Part shown: positions 51,471 to 60,069 of the stretch, in pieces
How positions within the stretch are numbered: position 1 is the first letter of the stretch
How the letters are laid out: every line of letters begins with the position of its first letter
NCBI RefSeq assembly: GCF_018603905.1
Contig: NZ_JAHFZZ010000020.1
Span: 62,001-126,000, forward strand
Direction of reading: 5' to 3'
From: Nonomuraea sp. NEAU-A123
GTDB lineage: Bacteria; Actinomycetota; Actinomycetes; Streptosporangiales; Streptosporangiaceae
DNA length: 64,000 nt
Program-made: the position numbers and the translations under genes
The notes under the pieces: generated by a model
What the model was told of the DNA's origin: nothing
Database searches by the model: none
What the model saw: the letters and a program-made list of their open reading frames with translations, nothing else

Positions 51471-52186
51471 ACTCCCAGCGCCTCCTGCTGGATCAGCGTG
51501 AGCTCCTCGCAGCCGGCGACGGCCAGGTCAAGGAGTTGGTTGAGCGCGTTACGGTCGAACGGGGCGCCCTCGGCGGTGCCCTGCACCTCGACGAAGCTGC
51601 CGGCGCCGGTCATCACCACGTTCATGTCGGTCTCGGCCGCCACGTCTTCGGTGTAGCAGAGGTCGAGCATCGGCACCGAGCCGACCACGCCCACCGAGAC
51701 GGCGGCCACCGAGTCGACCAGCGGGTCGCCGGGGCACATGCGCCGCTCGCGCATCCACGCGACGGCGTCGACCAGTGCCACGTAGGCGCCGGTGATCGCG
51801 GCGGTCCTGGTGCCGCCGTCGGCCTGCAGGACGTCGCAGTCGAGCAGGATGGAGTTTTCGCCCAGGGCCTTGTAGTCGACGCAGGCCCGCAGCGAGCGGC
51901 CGATCAGCCGGGAGATCTCGTGCGTACGACCGCCGATCTTCCCGCGGACCGACTCACGGTCGTTGCGGGTGTTGGTGGCGCGCGGCAGCATCGCGTACTC
52001 GGCCGTGACCCAGCCCTGGCCGCTCCCCCGGCGCCAGCGCGGCACGCTGTCCTGTACGGACGCCGCGCACAGAACCCGGGTGCCGCCGAACTCCACCAGC
52101 ACCGAGCCTTCGGCATGGGTAATCCATTGCCTGGTAATGGTGATAGGGCGGAGCTGGTCGGGGTTTCGGCCATCCTGTCGCGACAT
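51467..52186 (-). CDS. rph: Ribonuclease PH
   Basis: 239 residues. 'LRPITITRQWITHAEGSVLV', 'RESVRGKIGGRTHEISRLIG', 'CDVLQADGGTRTAAITGAYV' and 'MDLC-type' phosphate/metal residues are the family motifs. It trims tRNA 3' ends phosphorolytically. ATG 52186 fits the family start (MSRQDGRxxDQLRP). First gene of rph-rdgB. Confidence 0.97.
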   Translation of the reverse strand: MSRQDGRNPDQLRPITITRQWITHAEGSVLVEFGGTRVLCAASVQDSVPRWRRGSGQGWVTAEYAMLPRATNTRNDRESVRGKIGGRTHEISRLIGRSLRACVDYKALGENSILLDCDVLQADGGTRTAAITGAYVALVDAVAWMRERRMCPGDPLVDSVAAVSVGVVGSVPMLDLCYTEDVAAETDMNVVMTGAGSFVEVQGTAEGAPFDRNALNQLLDLAVAGCEELTLIQQEALGV

Positions 52187-52239
52187 GCAGATCACCCTAT
52201 CTCCGCGCCGCAACGCTCTTGACCGAATGTGTCCGACAC

Positions 52240-53493
52240 ATGGATCCTTACGCAATGACAACGGGGGTGTTGCGAAACCCTGACTTTCTCCGGTTCCTCA
52301 GTTCGCACGTGGCCAACGAACTCGGAGCCAACATTTCTCGCGTCGCGCTCCCTTTGGTCGCCGTGCTGGCTCTGCACGCCGGGCCGTTGGAGGTCGGCGT
52401 GCTCTCCGCGCTGCAGACCGCGGCGTTCCTGGCGATCGGCCTGCCCGCGGGGGTCTGGGTGGACCGGCTGCGCAGGCGCCGCGTGATGCTGACCTCCGAC
52501 CTGGTCCGGTGCCTGCTGCTGGCGAGCATCCCGGTCAGTGAGGCTCTCGGCCTGCTATCGGTCGGCGTGCTGTACGTGGTCGCGCTGCTGGCCGGCACGG
52601 CCCAGGTGTTCAACGACGTCGCCGACCAGACCTACCTGCCGGAACTGGTGAACAAGGACGGTCTGAGCGACGGCAACTCCAAGCTCGAGTTCGTCCGGTC
52701 GGGTGGGGCGCTCGCCGGTCCCAGCCTGGGCGGCGCGCTCGTGCAGCTTGTCGGGGCCTCGCGCACGATGCTGGCCACCGCTCTGGCCGCGTTGGGCTCG
52801 GTGGTCCTGCTGAGCGCCATCAAGGCGCCCGACAAGCCACCGGTCGCCGAGGAACGACCGCGGATGTTCCCCGGCATCGCTGAGGGGCTCGGGTTCGTCT
52901 GGCGCGATCGGCTGCTGCGGACGATCGTCGCCACGACCGCGGCGACGAACCTGAGTCTCAGCGCCGTGCTCAGCCTGTCCGTGCTGTTCCTGGCCGACGT
53001 GGTCGGCCTGCCGGCCGGCCTGATCGGCGTCCTGCTCATGTCCGGCGCGGTCGGCGGGCTGCTCGGCGGCCTCACCGGGAGCCGGTTGTTCAGCAAGTAC
53101 GGCACGGCCAGGATGACCTGGCTGGCCATCGCCGTCACCTCACCCTTCGGCCTGCTGCTGCCCATGACGCAGGCCGGCTGGCGGATCTCCTTGTTCGCGA
53201 TCGCCTCGATTGCGCTGTCGTGGGGCGCGATCATCTACAACATCGGCCAGCTCACCTATCGGCAGACCGTCACGCCGGAGCGGATGCTGGGGCGCGTCAA
53301 CGCGACGGTCAGGTTCATCGTCTGGGGCACGATGCCGCTGGGCGCGTTGCTCGGCGGCATCGTGGCTCAGCAGATCGGCGTGCGGGAGGCACTCTGGGTG
53401 TTCATGGGCGCGCGGCTGGTCTCGTTCCTGCCGCTGATGTTCTCGCCGCTGCCGCGTCTGCGCGACTTCTCGCAGGTTCAGGCCAAGTCGTAG
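52240..53493 (+). CDS. MFS transporter
   Basis: 417 residues with about 12 hydrophobic segments and the MFS loop motif 'LPAGVWVDRLRRRRVMLTSD' between helices 2 and 3. 'ADQTYLPELVNKDGLSDGNS' is a pattern of the macrolide-efflux-like enterobactin-exporter (MFS_3) group. Starts at ATG 52240; TTG 52219 or ATG 52255 are possible and none has a good Shine-Dalgarno. It interrupts an otherwise conserved order between the MBL gene and rph and its end overlaps the convergent MBL gene by 16 bp. Confidence 0.88.
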   Translation: MDPYAMTTGVLRNPDFLRFLSSHVANELGANISRVALPLVAVLALHAGPLEVGVLSALQTAAFLAIGLPAGVWVDRLRRRRVMLTSDLVRCLLLASIPVSEALGLLSVGVLYVVALLAGTAQVFNDVADQTYLPELVNKDGLSDGNSKLEFVRSGGALAGPSLGGALVQLVGASRTMLATALAALGSVVLLSAIKAPDKPPVAEERPRMFPGIAEGLGFVWRDRLLRTIVATTAATNLSLSAVLSLSVLFLADVVGLPAGLIGVLLMSGAVGGLLGGLTGSRLFSKYGTARMTWLAIAVTSPFGLLLPMTQAGWRISLFAIASIALSWGAIIYNIGQLTYRQTVTPERMLGRVNATVRFIVWGTMPLGALLGGIVAQQIGVREALWVFMGARLVSFLPLMFSPLPRLRDFSQVQAKS

Positions 53494-54230
53494 ACGGCCC
53501 CGCTGCGGGCCAGGTCGATCGGGCCGCTGTAGCCGCCCCGGCAGGCGTCGTCCATGATCCGCAGCTGGTCGTGCCAGGGCACGAGGTGGGTGAGCACCAG
53601 CCGGCCCACCCCGGCCTTGGCGGCGTGCTCGGCGGCCTGGCGGCCCGACATGTGCAGGTCGGTCGGCAGCTCCGGCTGGTCGAGGAACGATGACTCGCAC
53701 AGCAGCAGATCGACGCCCGCGGCCAGCCGCACCAGCTCGGCGGACTCACCGGTGTCGCCCGAGTAGGCGAGGCTCCGGCCGCCGTGCGTGACGCGGAAGC
53801 CGTACGCCTCGACCGGGTGGTTGACCTGGCCGGCGACGAGCGTGAACGGCCCGACCTCGAAGGGGCCCGGGGTCAGCGGGATGAAGTCGAAGGCGGTCTC
53901 CAGGCCCGGCTCGTCCGGCATGCCGTAGGCGGCGGCCAGGCGGCGTGGCGCGTCGGCGGGCGCGTGGACGGGCACTCGGGGGTACGGCGCGGCCGGCCCG
54001 TACGTACGGGCCACGTGGTACGCGCACATGTCGAGGCAGTGGTCGGCATGCAGGTGGCTCAGGCAGATGGCGTCTACGTCGTAGAGCCCGATATAGCGTT
54101 GCAGCACTCCCAGGGCCCCGTGGCCGAAGTCGAGGAGCAGCCTGAACCCCTCGGCCTCGACCAGATAACAGGACGAAGGGCTGTCGGGGCCTGGAAAGCT
54201 ACCCGAACAGCCGATGATGGTCACCTTCAT
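53478..54230 (-). CDS. MBL-fold metallo-hydrolase (Rv1339-like, RNase Z/cyclic-nucleotide phosphodiesterase group)
   Basis: 250 residues. 'LSHLHADHCLDMCAY' carries the HxHxDH motif, with 'GQVNHPVEAYGFRV', 'AYSGDTGESAELV' and 'LTHLVPWHDQLRI' for the other metal ligands. In mycobacteria the gene after murI (Rv1339) is an atypical cAMP phosphodiesterase; the same place here supports orthology. It overlaps murI (stop 54227) by 4 bp. Confidence 0.88.
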   Translation of the reverse strand: MKVTIIGCSGSFPGPDSPSSCYLVEAEGFRLLLDFGHGALGVLQRYIGLYDVDAICLSHLHADHCLDMCAYHVARTYGPAAPYPRVPVHAPADAPRRLAAAYGMPDEPGLETAFDFIPLTPGPFEVGPFTLVAGQVNHPVEAYGFRVTHGGRSLAYSGDTGESAELVRLAAGVDLLLCESSFLDQPELPTDLHMSGRQAAEHAAKAGVGRLVLTHLVPWHDQLRIMDDACRGGYSGPIDLARSGAVYDLA

Positions 54231-55084
54231 GTGGGCCTCCCGTTTGAGGTAGTACCCCCCACTGGCGTGACTTCGACCGCATCGATCTCCGGGCCGAGGA
54301 AGCGTCGCCCGAGCCGGGCGAAGAGCAAGGAGTCGCCTGTGGCGCGGAAGCGGTGCCGGGGGGTGGCCTCGCTTCCTGCCGCCATGTCACGGTCGTGCAG
54401 GATGCGGTAGACGTCCTTGGCCGTCTCGTCGGCGCTGGAGACGAGCGTCACCCCGTCACCGGCGACATAGGAGATCGCGCCGGTGAGCAGCGGGTAGTGG
54501 GTGCAGCCGAGGATGAGCGTGTCGCACCCGGCCGCCCTGATGGGGTCCAGGTAGTCGCGCACGACCTCGATGAGCTCCTCGCTCGCCGTCTCTCCGCGTT
54601 CGACGTACTCCACCAGGCGTGGGGCGGCCACGCCGGTGAGCTGTACGTCGGGAGCCGCGGTGAAGGCGTCGTGATAGGCCATGGACTCGATGGTCGCCCT
54701 GGTGGCGATCACACCGACCCTGCCGGTGCGGGTGGCACGCACCGCGCGCCGGGTAGCGGGCTGGATCACCTCGACGACCGGCACGTCGTAACGCTCGCGC
54801 GCGTCGCGCAGCACGGCGGCACTGGCGCTGTTGCACGCGATCACGAGCATCTTGACGTCGTTCGCGACGAGGTGGTCCATCACCTCCAGCGCGTAGGCGC
54901 GAACCTCTGCGATGCGTTTCGGCCCGTACGGCTGACGGGCCGTGTCGGCCACATAGGTGATGGACTCATGGGGGAGCTGGTCGATGATCGCTCTGGCGAC
55001 CGTCAGCCCGCCCACCCCGCTGTCGAAGATCCCGATACTCGTGTCCGGCACCTTTAGAGGGTAGGCGACCTGCGACATCTTCAC
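54227..55084 (-). CDS. murI: Glutamate racemase
   Basis: 285 residues. 'SIGIFDSGVGGLTVARAIID' opens the family; the two catalytic cysteines are in 'VIACNSASAAVLRD' and 'TLILGCTHYPLLTG'. It supplies D-glutamate for peptidoglycan. The start may be ATG 55084 or 55078. It shows the conserved order murI-MBL. Confidence 0.96.
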   Translation of the reverse strand: MKMSQVAYPLKVPDTSIGIFDSGVGGLTVARAIIDQLPHESITYVADTARQPYGPKRIAEVRAYALEVMDHLVANDVKMLVIACNSASAAVLRDARERYDVPVVEVIQPATRRAVRATRTGRVGVIATRATIESMAYHDAFTAAPDVQLTGVAAPRLVEYVERGETASEELIEVVRDYLDPIRAAGCDTLILGCTHYPLLTGAISYVAGDGVTLVSSADETAKDVYRILHDRDMAAGSEATPRHRFRATGDSLLFARLGRRFLGPEIDAVEVTPVGGTTSNGRPT

Positions 55085-55111
55085 TGCGTAAGAATGCTCA
55101 CAGCCCGCGTG

Positions 55112-55903
55112 TCACCCGCGCCCCACCCGGGCGAGCTGGCGGCACTGGGCGACCAGCCGGCCTCGGGAGTCCCACGCCTCGACCTCCTCGTCGAACCAGC
55201 CGTCGGAGACGAGCCGGCCGCTGCCGATCAGGGTGAGCCAGCCGGGGGCGGGCAGCGCCCGCAGGTGCCAGGTGAGGTCCACGGTGGGCGCCCAGCCCCG
55301 CGCTCCGGCCGAGAACACGACGGGCGGCAGCGAGTCCACGGCCAGGGCGAGCACGTACGGGTCCGGGTCCTGGGGCTCCGCCATCCTGAAGTACGCCCTG
55401 GACTCGGGCCGGCCACTGGGCTCGCCGGCCAGCCAGCCGATCGTGGGCGGGTCGAAGAGCATCTCCATCTGGGCGTTGAGCGTCATGTTCGACTCGGGCC
55501 TGGGGTCGGGCAGCTTGGCGCAGTCCTCCGGCCGAGGCATGACATATCCCGGCTTATCGGCGTACATCGGCTCGACGTCGCCGAGCGTAGCGGTGGTGAT
55601 CAGGCACTCGATCTGCGCCACACCGTCCTGGACGAGCGTCGCCCGGGTGAAGGCCGCCGTCCTGCCCGCCTTGAGCTGCTCGATCCGCACCCGCGCGGGA
55701 CCGGGCACGGGCGACTTGAGGAACTGGGCGGACGTGCTCACCGGATGCTCGAACGGCGACGCGTCCACGACCGCGCGCAGGATCACCGCCAGCAGATAGC
55801 CGCCGTTGAGCGGGCCGCCGATCACGTAGCCGGGGTCGAGGCAGACGTCGTAGGTGGTCTCGTCGACCCGGATCGCCTGCGTGGCCTCATCGAACTTGGT
55901 CAT
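55112..55903 (-). CDS. Acyl-CoA thioesterase family protein (TesB-like hotdog)
   Basis: 263 residues: 'GGPLNGGYLLAVILRAVVDA' and 'PVSTSAQFLKSPVPGPARVR' match the first hotdog, 'APTVDLTWHLRALPAPGWLT' and 'SDGWFDEEVEAWDSRGRLVA' the second. It should hydrolyse acyl-CoA esters; chain specificity unknown. It lies in an insertion within the conserved cysM-murI block, and transcribes toward murI (27-bp gap). Confidence 0.87.
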   Translation of the reverse strand: MTKFDEATQAIRVDETTYDVCLDPGYVIGGPLNGGYLLAVILRAVVDASPFEHPVSTSAQFLKSPVPGPARVRIEQLKAGRTAAFTRATLVQDGVAQIECLITTATLGDVEPMYADKPGYVMPRPEDCAKLPDPRPESNMTLNAQMEMLFDPPTIGWLAGEPSGRPESRAYFRMAEPQDPDPYVLALAVDSLPPVVFSAGARGWAPTVDLTWHLRALPAPGWLTLIGSGRLVSDGWFDEEVEAWDSRGRLVAQCRQLARVGRG

Positions 55904-55996
55904 CGTCCTGCCTCAGGTCCGGAACTATATTCTAGTAGCCCCATGGTATCAGCGTGCCTACCTGCGCAAACGCGATCCCACTGAGACAGTTCGATC

Positions 55997-56320
55997 ATGA
56001 CAAGCGTTACCGAACTCATTGGACAGTCGGTCTGGGACCCCAACGGAGTGTGGGTCGGCCACGTCGTCGACATCCGCCTGATCAAGCACAAGGGCGAGCT
56101 GCAGCAGAGCGCCACCGTCTACGGCCTGGTGGTCTCGGCCCACCGCGGGAAACTGCTCTGCCTGACCCGCGACCGGCACCGCCGCTGGGGCTGGTTCTCC
56201 CGGTCTCTGGCGCGAGTGCTCTACGTGGGGTCTGCTTTCGTCCCGTGGTCAAGCGTCACCGACCACAGTGGCGGTGAGGTATACATCAGCGCCGCAAAGC
56301 AGGAACTCTCTCGCGTCTAA
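55997..56320 (+). CDS. PRC-barrel domain protein
   Basis: 107 residues. 'ELIGQSVWDPNGVWVGHVVD' with 'VYGLVVSAHRGKLLCLTRDR' and 'FVPWSSVTDHSGGEVYI' fit the PRC-barrel beta fold seen in photosynthetic reaction-centre H subunits and RimM. Function unknown; a binding role is likely. It is divergent from the thioesterase. Confidence 0.8.
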   Translation: MTSVTELIGQSVWDPNGVWVGHVVDIRLIKHKGELQQSATVYGLVVSAHRGKLLCLTRDRHRRWGWFSRSLARVLYVGSAFVPWSSVTDHSGGEVYISAAKQELSRV

Positions 56321-56394
56321 GTACATTGCAAGCGACCGTCTAGCAACATCAGCTACTTTCTTTGTGGTCAAAAGTCCACATTGTGAGTTGAGTG

Positions 56395-58239
56395 ATGTCT
56401 GCTAATAACCCCCCGAGTGGCCAAGATCCTAACCGGACCACGGCGTACCGCTGGAACCAGGAGCAGCAGCCCGCGAATCCGCCGACAATGCCGTTGTCGC
56501 AGGGCCAGCCGTATCCTCCGCAGCAGTCTTACCAGCAGCCCGAGTACGGCCAGCAGGCCCCGTCAGGTCAGCAGGCTCCCTACGGGCAGCAGGCGTCCTA
56601 TGGCCAGCAGCCCCAGTACGGGCAGCAGCCCACGTACGGCCAGCAGCCATATGGCCAGCAACAACAGCCCCAGTACGGCCAGCAGCCGCCGTCCTACGGC
56701 CAGCAAGACCAGTACGGGCAGCAGCCCCAGTACGGTCAGCAGGACCCGTACGCCCAGGCCGGTTGGCAGCAGCAGGGCCCCGAGGGCTTCGGCCCCGCCG
56801 AGCCCGCCAAGAAGAGCCGCAAGGGTTGGATCATCGCCATCGCCTCGGCGCTGGCCGTTGTCCTGCTCGGCGGTGGCGCGGTCTGGGCGGTCGGCGCGAT
56901 CGGTGGCGGCGGCACGCAGCCGCACGAGGTGCTGCCCGCCAGCTCGATCGCCTATGTCCGGCTCGACCTGGACCCGGCGGCCAACCAGAAGCTGGCGCTG
57001 TTCCAGATCGCCAGGAAGTTCACCGTCACCAAGAACACCTTCCAGGGCGACGACCCGCGTAAAGCGGTGTTCGACCTGACGCAGGACGCCGGTCTGTCCA
57101 AGGTCGACTTCGCCAAGGACGTCGATCCCTGGCTGGGCAGCAGGGTCGGCCTGGCCGTCGTCCCGTCGGGCGGTAAGGAGCCGGACTTCGCCGTGGCCGT
57201 CCAGGTCAAGGACGAGACGCTGGCCAAGGCCGGCATCAAGAAGCTGATGGGCAAGGAGAAGTACGGCCTGTCCTTCCGTGACGACTACGCGCTGGTGACC
57301 TCCAGCCAGACGCTGGCCGACAAGTACGCCGCCGACACCACCAGCCTCGCCGACAACGCCGACTTCAACGACGACGTGAACGCGGTCGGCGAGCAGGGTG
57401 TGCTGTCGTTCTGGGCGCACCTTGGCAAGGTCGGCGAGCTGGCGGTGACCGACAAGTCAAGCGAGGAGGCCAAGGCGCTCGAACAGGTCAAGAACGCCAG
57501 GTTCGCCGGAGCGCTCCGCTTCGACGGCTCCTACGCCGAGCTGGCCGGTGTCGTCCGCGGCGCCGAAGGCATGGTCGAAGGCGACCTGGAGAAGGCCAAC
57601 CTGGCCGCGCTCCCCGCCTCCACCGCGGGCGCGCTGTCCTACTCCGGTCTCGACCAGATCATCACCAAGAAGTGGGCCGAGATCGAGCAGTCCGTCGGGG
57701 CGTCGGCGGCGGGGGCCCAGTTCAAGCAGTTCATCGACCAGGCCAAGCAGACCTATGGCCTGCAACTGCCTGACGACCTGGCCACGATCCTGGGCAAGAA
57801 CCTGACCGTCGCGGTCGACTCTCAGGGCCTGGACAGTGACAAGATCAAGGCCGGTGTCCGCATCATGACGGACCCGGCCAAGGCGCAGGCCGTGGTCGAC
57901 AAGATCGAGAAGGCCATGACGTCCAGTGGCCAGCCCGCTCCCCAGCTCGCCAAGGTCAAGGGTGACGGTACGTTCACCCTGGCCACCACCGACGAGTACG
58001 CCAAGGCGCTGGCCGCCGAGGGCACGCTGGGTGAGAGCCAGACCTTCAAGGACGCCGTCCCGGACGCCGACGAGGCCACCTACGCCTTGTTCGTGGATCT
58101 GGACAAGGTCGAGAAGTACTACCTGCCGAGCATGGAGGGCGACGACAAGGCCAACGCCCAGGTCCTGCGCGCGGTCGGCCTGAGCGGCAAGCAGACGGCC
58201 ACCGAGGCCAGCTTCTCGCTGCGGGTGCTGTTCAACTGA
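56395..58239 (+). CDS. DUF3352 domain-containing membrane protein with YGQQ repeats
   Basis: 614 residues from ATG 56395 (GTG 56392 alternative). Residues about 30-125 are a Gln/Tyr/Gly/Pro low-complexity stretch with about a dozen YGQQ units; then Lys/Arg and a membrane segment 'GWIIAIASALAVVLLGGGAV' at about 143-168; the rest is the extracellular DUF3352 domain ('LPASSIAYVRLDLDPAANQK', 'DPWLGSRVGLAVVPSGG'). The cytoplasmic prion-like tail may drive clustering, and DUF3352 proteins are of unknown function. It is followed by a strong hairpin. Confidence 0.88.
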   Translation: MSANNPPSGQDPNRTTAYRWNQEQQPANPPTMPLSQGQPYPPQQSYQQPEYGQQAPSGQQAPYGQQASYGQQPQYGQQPTYGQQPYGQQQQPQYGQQPPSYGQQDQYGQQPQYGQQDPYAQAGWQQQGPEGFGPAEPAKKSRKGWIIAIASALAVVLLGGGAVWAVGAIGGGGTQPHEVLPASSIAYVRLDLDPAANQKLALFQIARKFTVTKNTFQGDDPRKAVFDLTQDAGLSKVDFAKDVDPWLGSRVGLAVVPSGGKEPDFAVAVQVKDETLAKAGIKKLMGKEKYGLSFRDDYALVTSSQTLADKYAADTTSLADNADFNDDVNAVGEQGVLSFWAHLGKVGELAVTDKSSEEAKALEQVKNARFAGALRFDGSYAELAGVVRGAEGMVEGDLEKANLAALPASTAGALSYSGLDQIITKKWAEIEQSVGASAAGAQFKQFIDQAKQTYGLQLPDDLATILGKNLTVAVDSQGLDSDKIKAGVRIMTDPAKAQAVVDKIEKAMTSSGQPAPQLAKVKGDGTFTLATTDEYAKALAAEGTLGESQTFKDAVPDADEATYALFVDLDKVEKYYLPSMEGDDKANAQVLRAVGLSGKQTATEASFSLRVLFN

Positions 58240-58260
58240 CGCGGTTTCAACTGACGCGGT
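58231..58260 (+). repeat. 15-bp tandem duplication across the stop codon of the DUF3352 gene
   Basis: TTCAACTGACGCGGT occurs twice back to back (58231-58245 and 58246-58260). The first copy contains the Asn codon and the TGA stop; the second lies in the 3' untranslated region. Confidence 0.9.
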
Positions 58261-58268
58261 TCAAAAAG

Positions 58269-58294
58269 GTGGCCGCCCCTCAGGGGGCGGCCAC
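58269..58294. terminator. Strong terminator between DUF3352 gene and cysM
   Basis: Perfect 11-bp stem GTGGCCGCCCC/GGGGCGGCCAC with loop TCAG. It has an A-tract upstream on + and serves both convergent genes (cysM stop at 58297). Confidence 0.85.
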
Positions 58295-58296
58295 TG

Positions 58297-59244
58297 TCAC
58301 GCCCAGAGCTGGCCTTCGAGGCGGTGCTCGGCTTCGTCCAGGGTGCCTTCGTAGGCCCCCGTGGACAGGTATTTCCAGCCTCCGTCGGCGACCACGAAGA
58401 CGACGTCGGCGCTTTCCCCCGCCTTCACCGCCTTGGCGGCCACGCCCAGGGCTGCGTGCAACGCCGCCCCCGTGGACACGCCGGCGAAGATCCCCTCCGC
58501 GGTGAGCAACTCCCGTGTACGGCGCAGCGCGTCGGCCGACCCCACCGAGAACCGCGTGGTCAGCACGGACTCGTCGTACAGCTCGGGGATGAACCCCTCA
58601 TCCACGTTGCGCAGCCCGTAGACCAGCTCGCCGTAACGCGGCTCGGCGGCCACGATCCGCACGCCGGGCACGCGCTCGCGCAGGAACCGCCCCACCCCCA
58701 TGAGCGTCCCCGTCGTGCCGAGCCCGGCGACGAAGTGGGTCACGCCCGGCAGGTCTTCAAGGATCTCCGGCCCCGTCGACTCATAATGGGAGCGCCAGTT
58801 GGCCGGGTTGCCGTACTGGTAGAGCATCACCCAGTCCGGGTGTTCGGCCGCCAGCTCCTTGGCCACGCGTACGGCCTCGTTGGAGCCGCCCGCCGCGGCC
58901 GACGAGATGATCTCCGCGCCCCACATGCGCAGCAACTGGCGGCGCTCCTCGGAGGTGTTCTCCGGCATCACGCAGATCAGCTTGTAGCCCTTGAGCTTGG
59001 CCGACATCGCCAGCGAGATGCCGGTGTTGCCGCTGGTGGGCTCCAGGATCGTGCAGCCGGGCGTGAGCAGCCCGTCCTTCTCGGCCTGCTCGACCATCCA
59101 CAGCGCGGGCCGGTCCTTGATCGACCCGGTCGGGTTGCGGTCTTCGAGCTTGGCCCAGAGCCGTACGTCGGCCGACGGCGAGAGCCGGGGCAGGCCGACC
59201 AGGGGCGTGCGACCGACCGAGTCGATCAGCGATTCGAAACGCAT
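58297..59244 (-). CDS. cysM: Cysteine synthase (CysO-dependent type)
   Basis: 315 residues. The PLP lysine is K43 ('NPTGSIKDRPALWM'), the Asn-containing 'EPTSGNTGISLA' loop and the Ser site 'GIFAGVSTGAALHAALG' follow. It is encoded next to a CysO-like sulfur carrier and a Mec-like hydrolase, so it likely uses thiocarboxylated CysO and O-phosphoserine as in mycobacteria. 1 bp separates it from cysO. Confidence 0.95.
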   Translation of the reverse strand: MRFESLIDSVGRTPLVGLPRLSPSADVRLWAKLEDRNPTGSIKDRPALWMVEQAEKDGLLTPGCTILEPTSGNTGISLAMSAKLKGYKLICVMPENTSEERRQLLRMWGAEIISSAAAGGSNEAVRVAKELAAEHPDWVMLYQYGNPANWRSHYESTGPEILEDLPGVTHFVAGLGTTGTLMGVGRFLRERVPGVRIVAAEPRYGELVYGLRNVDEGFIPELYDESVLTTRFSVGSADALRRTRELLTAEGIFAGVSTGAALHAALGVAAKAVKAGESADVVFVVADGGWKYLSTGAYEGTLDEAEHRLEGQLWA

Positions 59245-59245
59245 G

Positions 59246-59518
59246 TCACCCGCCGGCGACGGCGGGCAGCACGGTCACCGTGTCACCGTCGGACACCGGC
59301 GTGCCGAGGCCGCCGAGGAAGCGCACGTCCTCGTCGTTCAGGTACACGTTGACGAAGCGGCGCAGGTTGCCCTGGTCGATCAGGCGGTCCTTGAGCCCGG
59401 GATGCAGGGACTCCAGGTTGCTGATCAACTCGTCGAGGGTGGCGCCCTCGGCGTCGACGGCTTTGGCGCCGCCGGTATAGGTACGAAGGATGGTCGGAAT
59501 GCGAACCTCGATGGCCAT
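59246..59518 (-). CDS. cysO: Sulfur carrier protein CysO (MoaD/ThiS family)
   Basis: 90 residues ending in 'TVTVLPAVAGG', the Gly-Gly that is thiocarboxylated. 'IEVRIPTILRTYTGGAKAVD' is the ubiquitin-like start. It carries sulfur to CysM, and Mec removes the product cysteine. Start ATG 59518. Confidence 0.95.
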   Translation of the reverse strand: MAIEVRIPTILRTYTGGAKAVDAEGATLDELISNLESLHPGLKDRLIDQGNLRRFVNVYLNDEDVRFLGGLGTPVSDGDTVTVLPAVAGG

Positions 59519-59590
59519 CGCGGTCAGTCTCCTCGGGTCAGGTCGTCGTCCCATCGGCAGCAACGCCGACGGCTGAACACGGATTCCTGA

Positions 59591-59662
59591 TCAGCGACAG
59601 TCGTAGACGACGACAGCCGGGGTATGCGCGAAGAGGTAGCTCTGCACCGGCCTGACCATCAT
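59591..59662 (-). CDS. Short peptide, possible leader peptide of the cysO-cysM unit
   Basis: 23 codons, 'MMVRPVQSYLFAHTPAVVVY' then Asp-Cys-Arg and stop. Its two start codons overlap the mec stop (ATGATGA), and 72 bp separate its stop from cysO. Peptides of this type between mec and cysO are known in actinomycetes as 'putative leader peptides'. A Cys codon just before the end could allow translation-dependent control by cysteine supply; the role is inferred. Confidence 0.5.
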   Translation of the reverse strand: MMVRPVQSYLFAHTPAVVVYDCR

Positions 59663-60060
59663 GGGAGAAACCTTACCTCTTCCTCCGTTATCACTCCGTC
59701 GAGGATCCGGTAGGAGCGGAACTCCGTCTCGTCCTCGTCCCTGGTGGAGACCAGGACGTAGTGGGCGTCCGGCTCGGAGGCGTAGGTCACGTCGGTGCGC
59801 GACGGGTAGGCCTCGGTTGCCGTGTGGGAGTGGTAGATCACGACGGGCACCTCGTCGCGGTCGTCCATGTCGCGCCAGACGCGCAGCTGCTCCATCGAGT
59901 CGAAGCGGTAGAAGGTGGGCGAGCGCTCGGCGTTCTCCATCGGGACGAACCGCTCGGGAACGCCCTCCCGTCCCGCGATCACGCCACACGCCTCGTCCGG
60001 GTGGTCGGCCCGCGCATGGGCAACGATCTTGTCAACCAGTTCCTGCGAGATCGTCAGCAT
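59659..60060 (-). CDS. mec: Mec-type JAMM metallopeptidase (CysO-cysteine peptidase)
   Basis: 133 residues. The JAMM/MPN+ site is E23 ('PDEACGVIAG'), H77 and H79 ('YHSHTATEAYPSRTD') with S87 and D90. It releases cysteine from the CysO-cysteine adduct. Gene order mec-cysO-cysM is that of mycobacteria. It is preceded, 9 bp away, by the DUF2017 gene. Confidence 0.93.
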   Translation of the reverse strand: MLTISQELVDKIVAHARADHPDEACGVIAGREGVPERFVPMENAERSPTFYRFDSMEQLRVWRDMDDRDEVPVVIYHSHTATEAYPSRTDVTYASEPDAHYVLVSTRDEDETEFRSYRILDGVITEEEVRFLP

Positions 60061-60069
60061 GTCGGGAAA

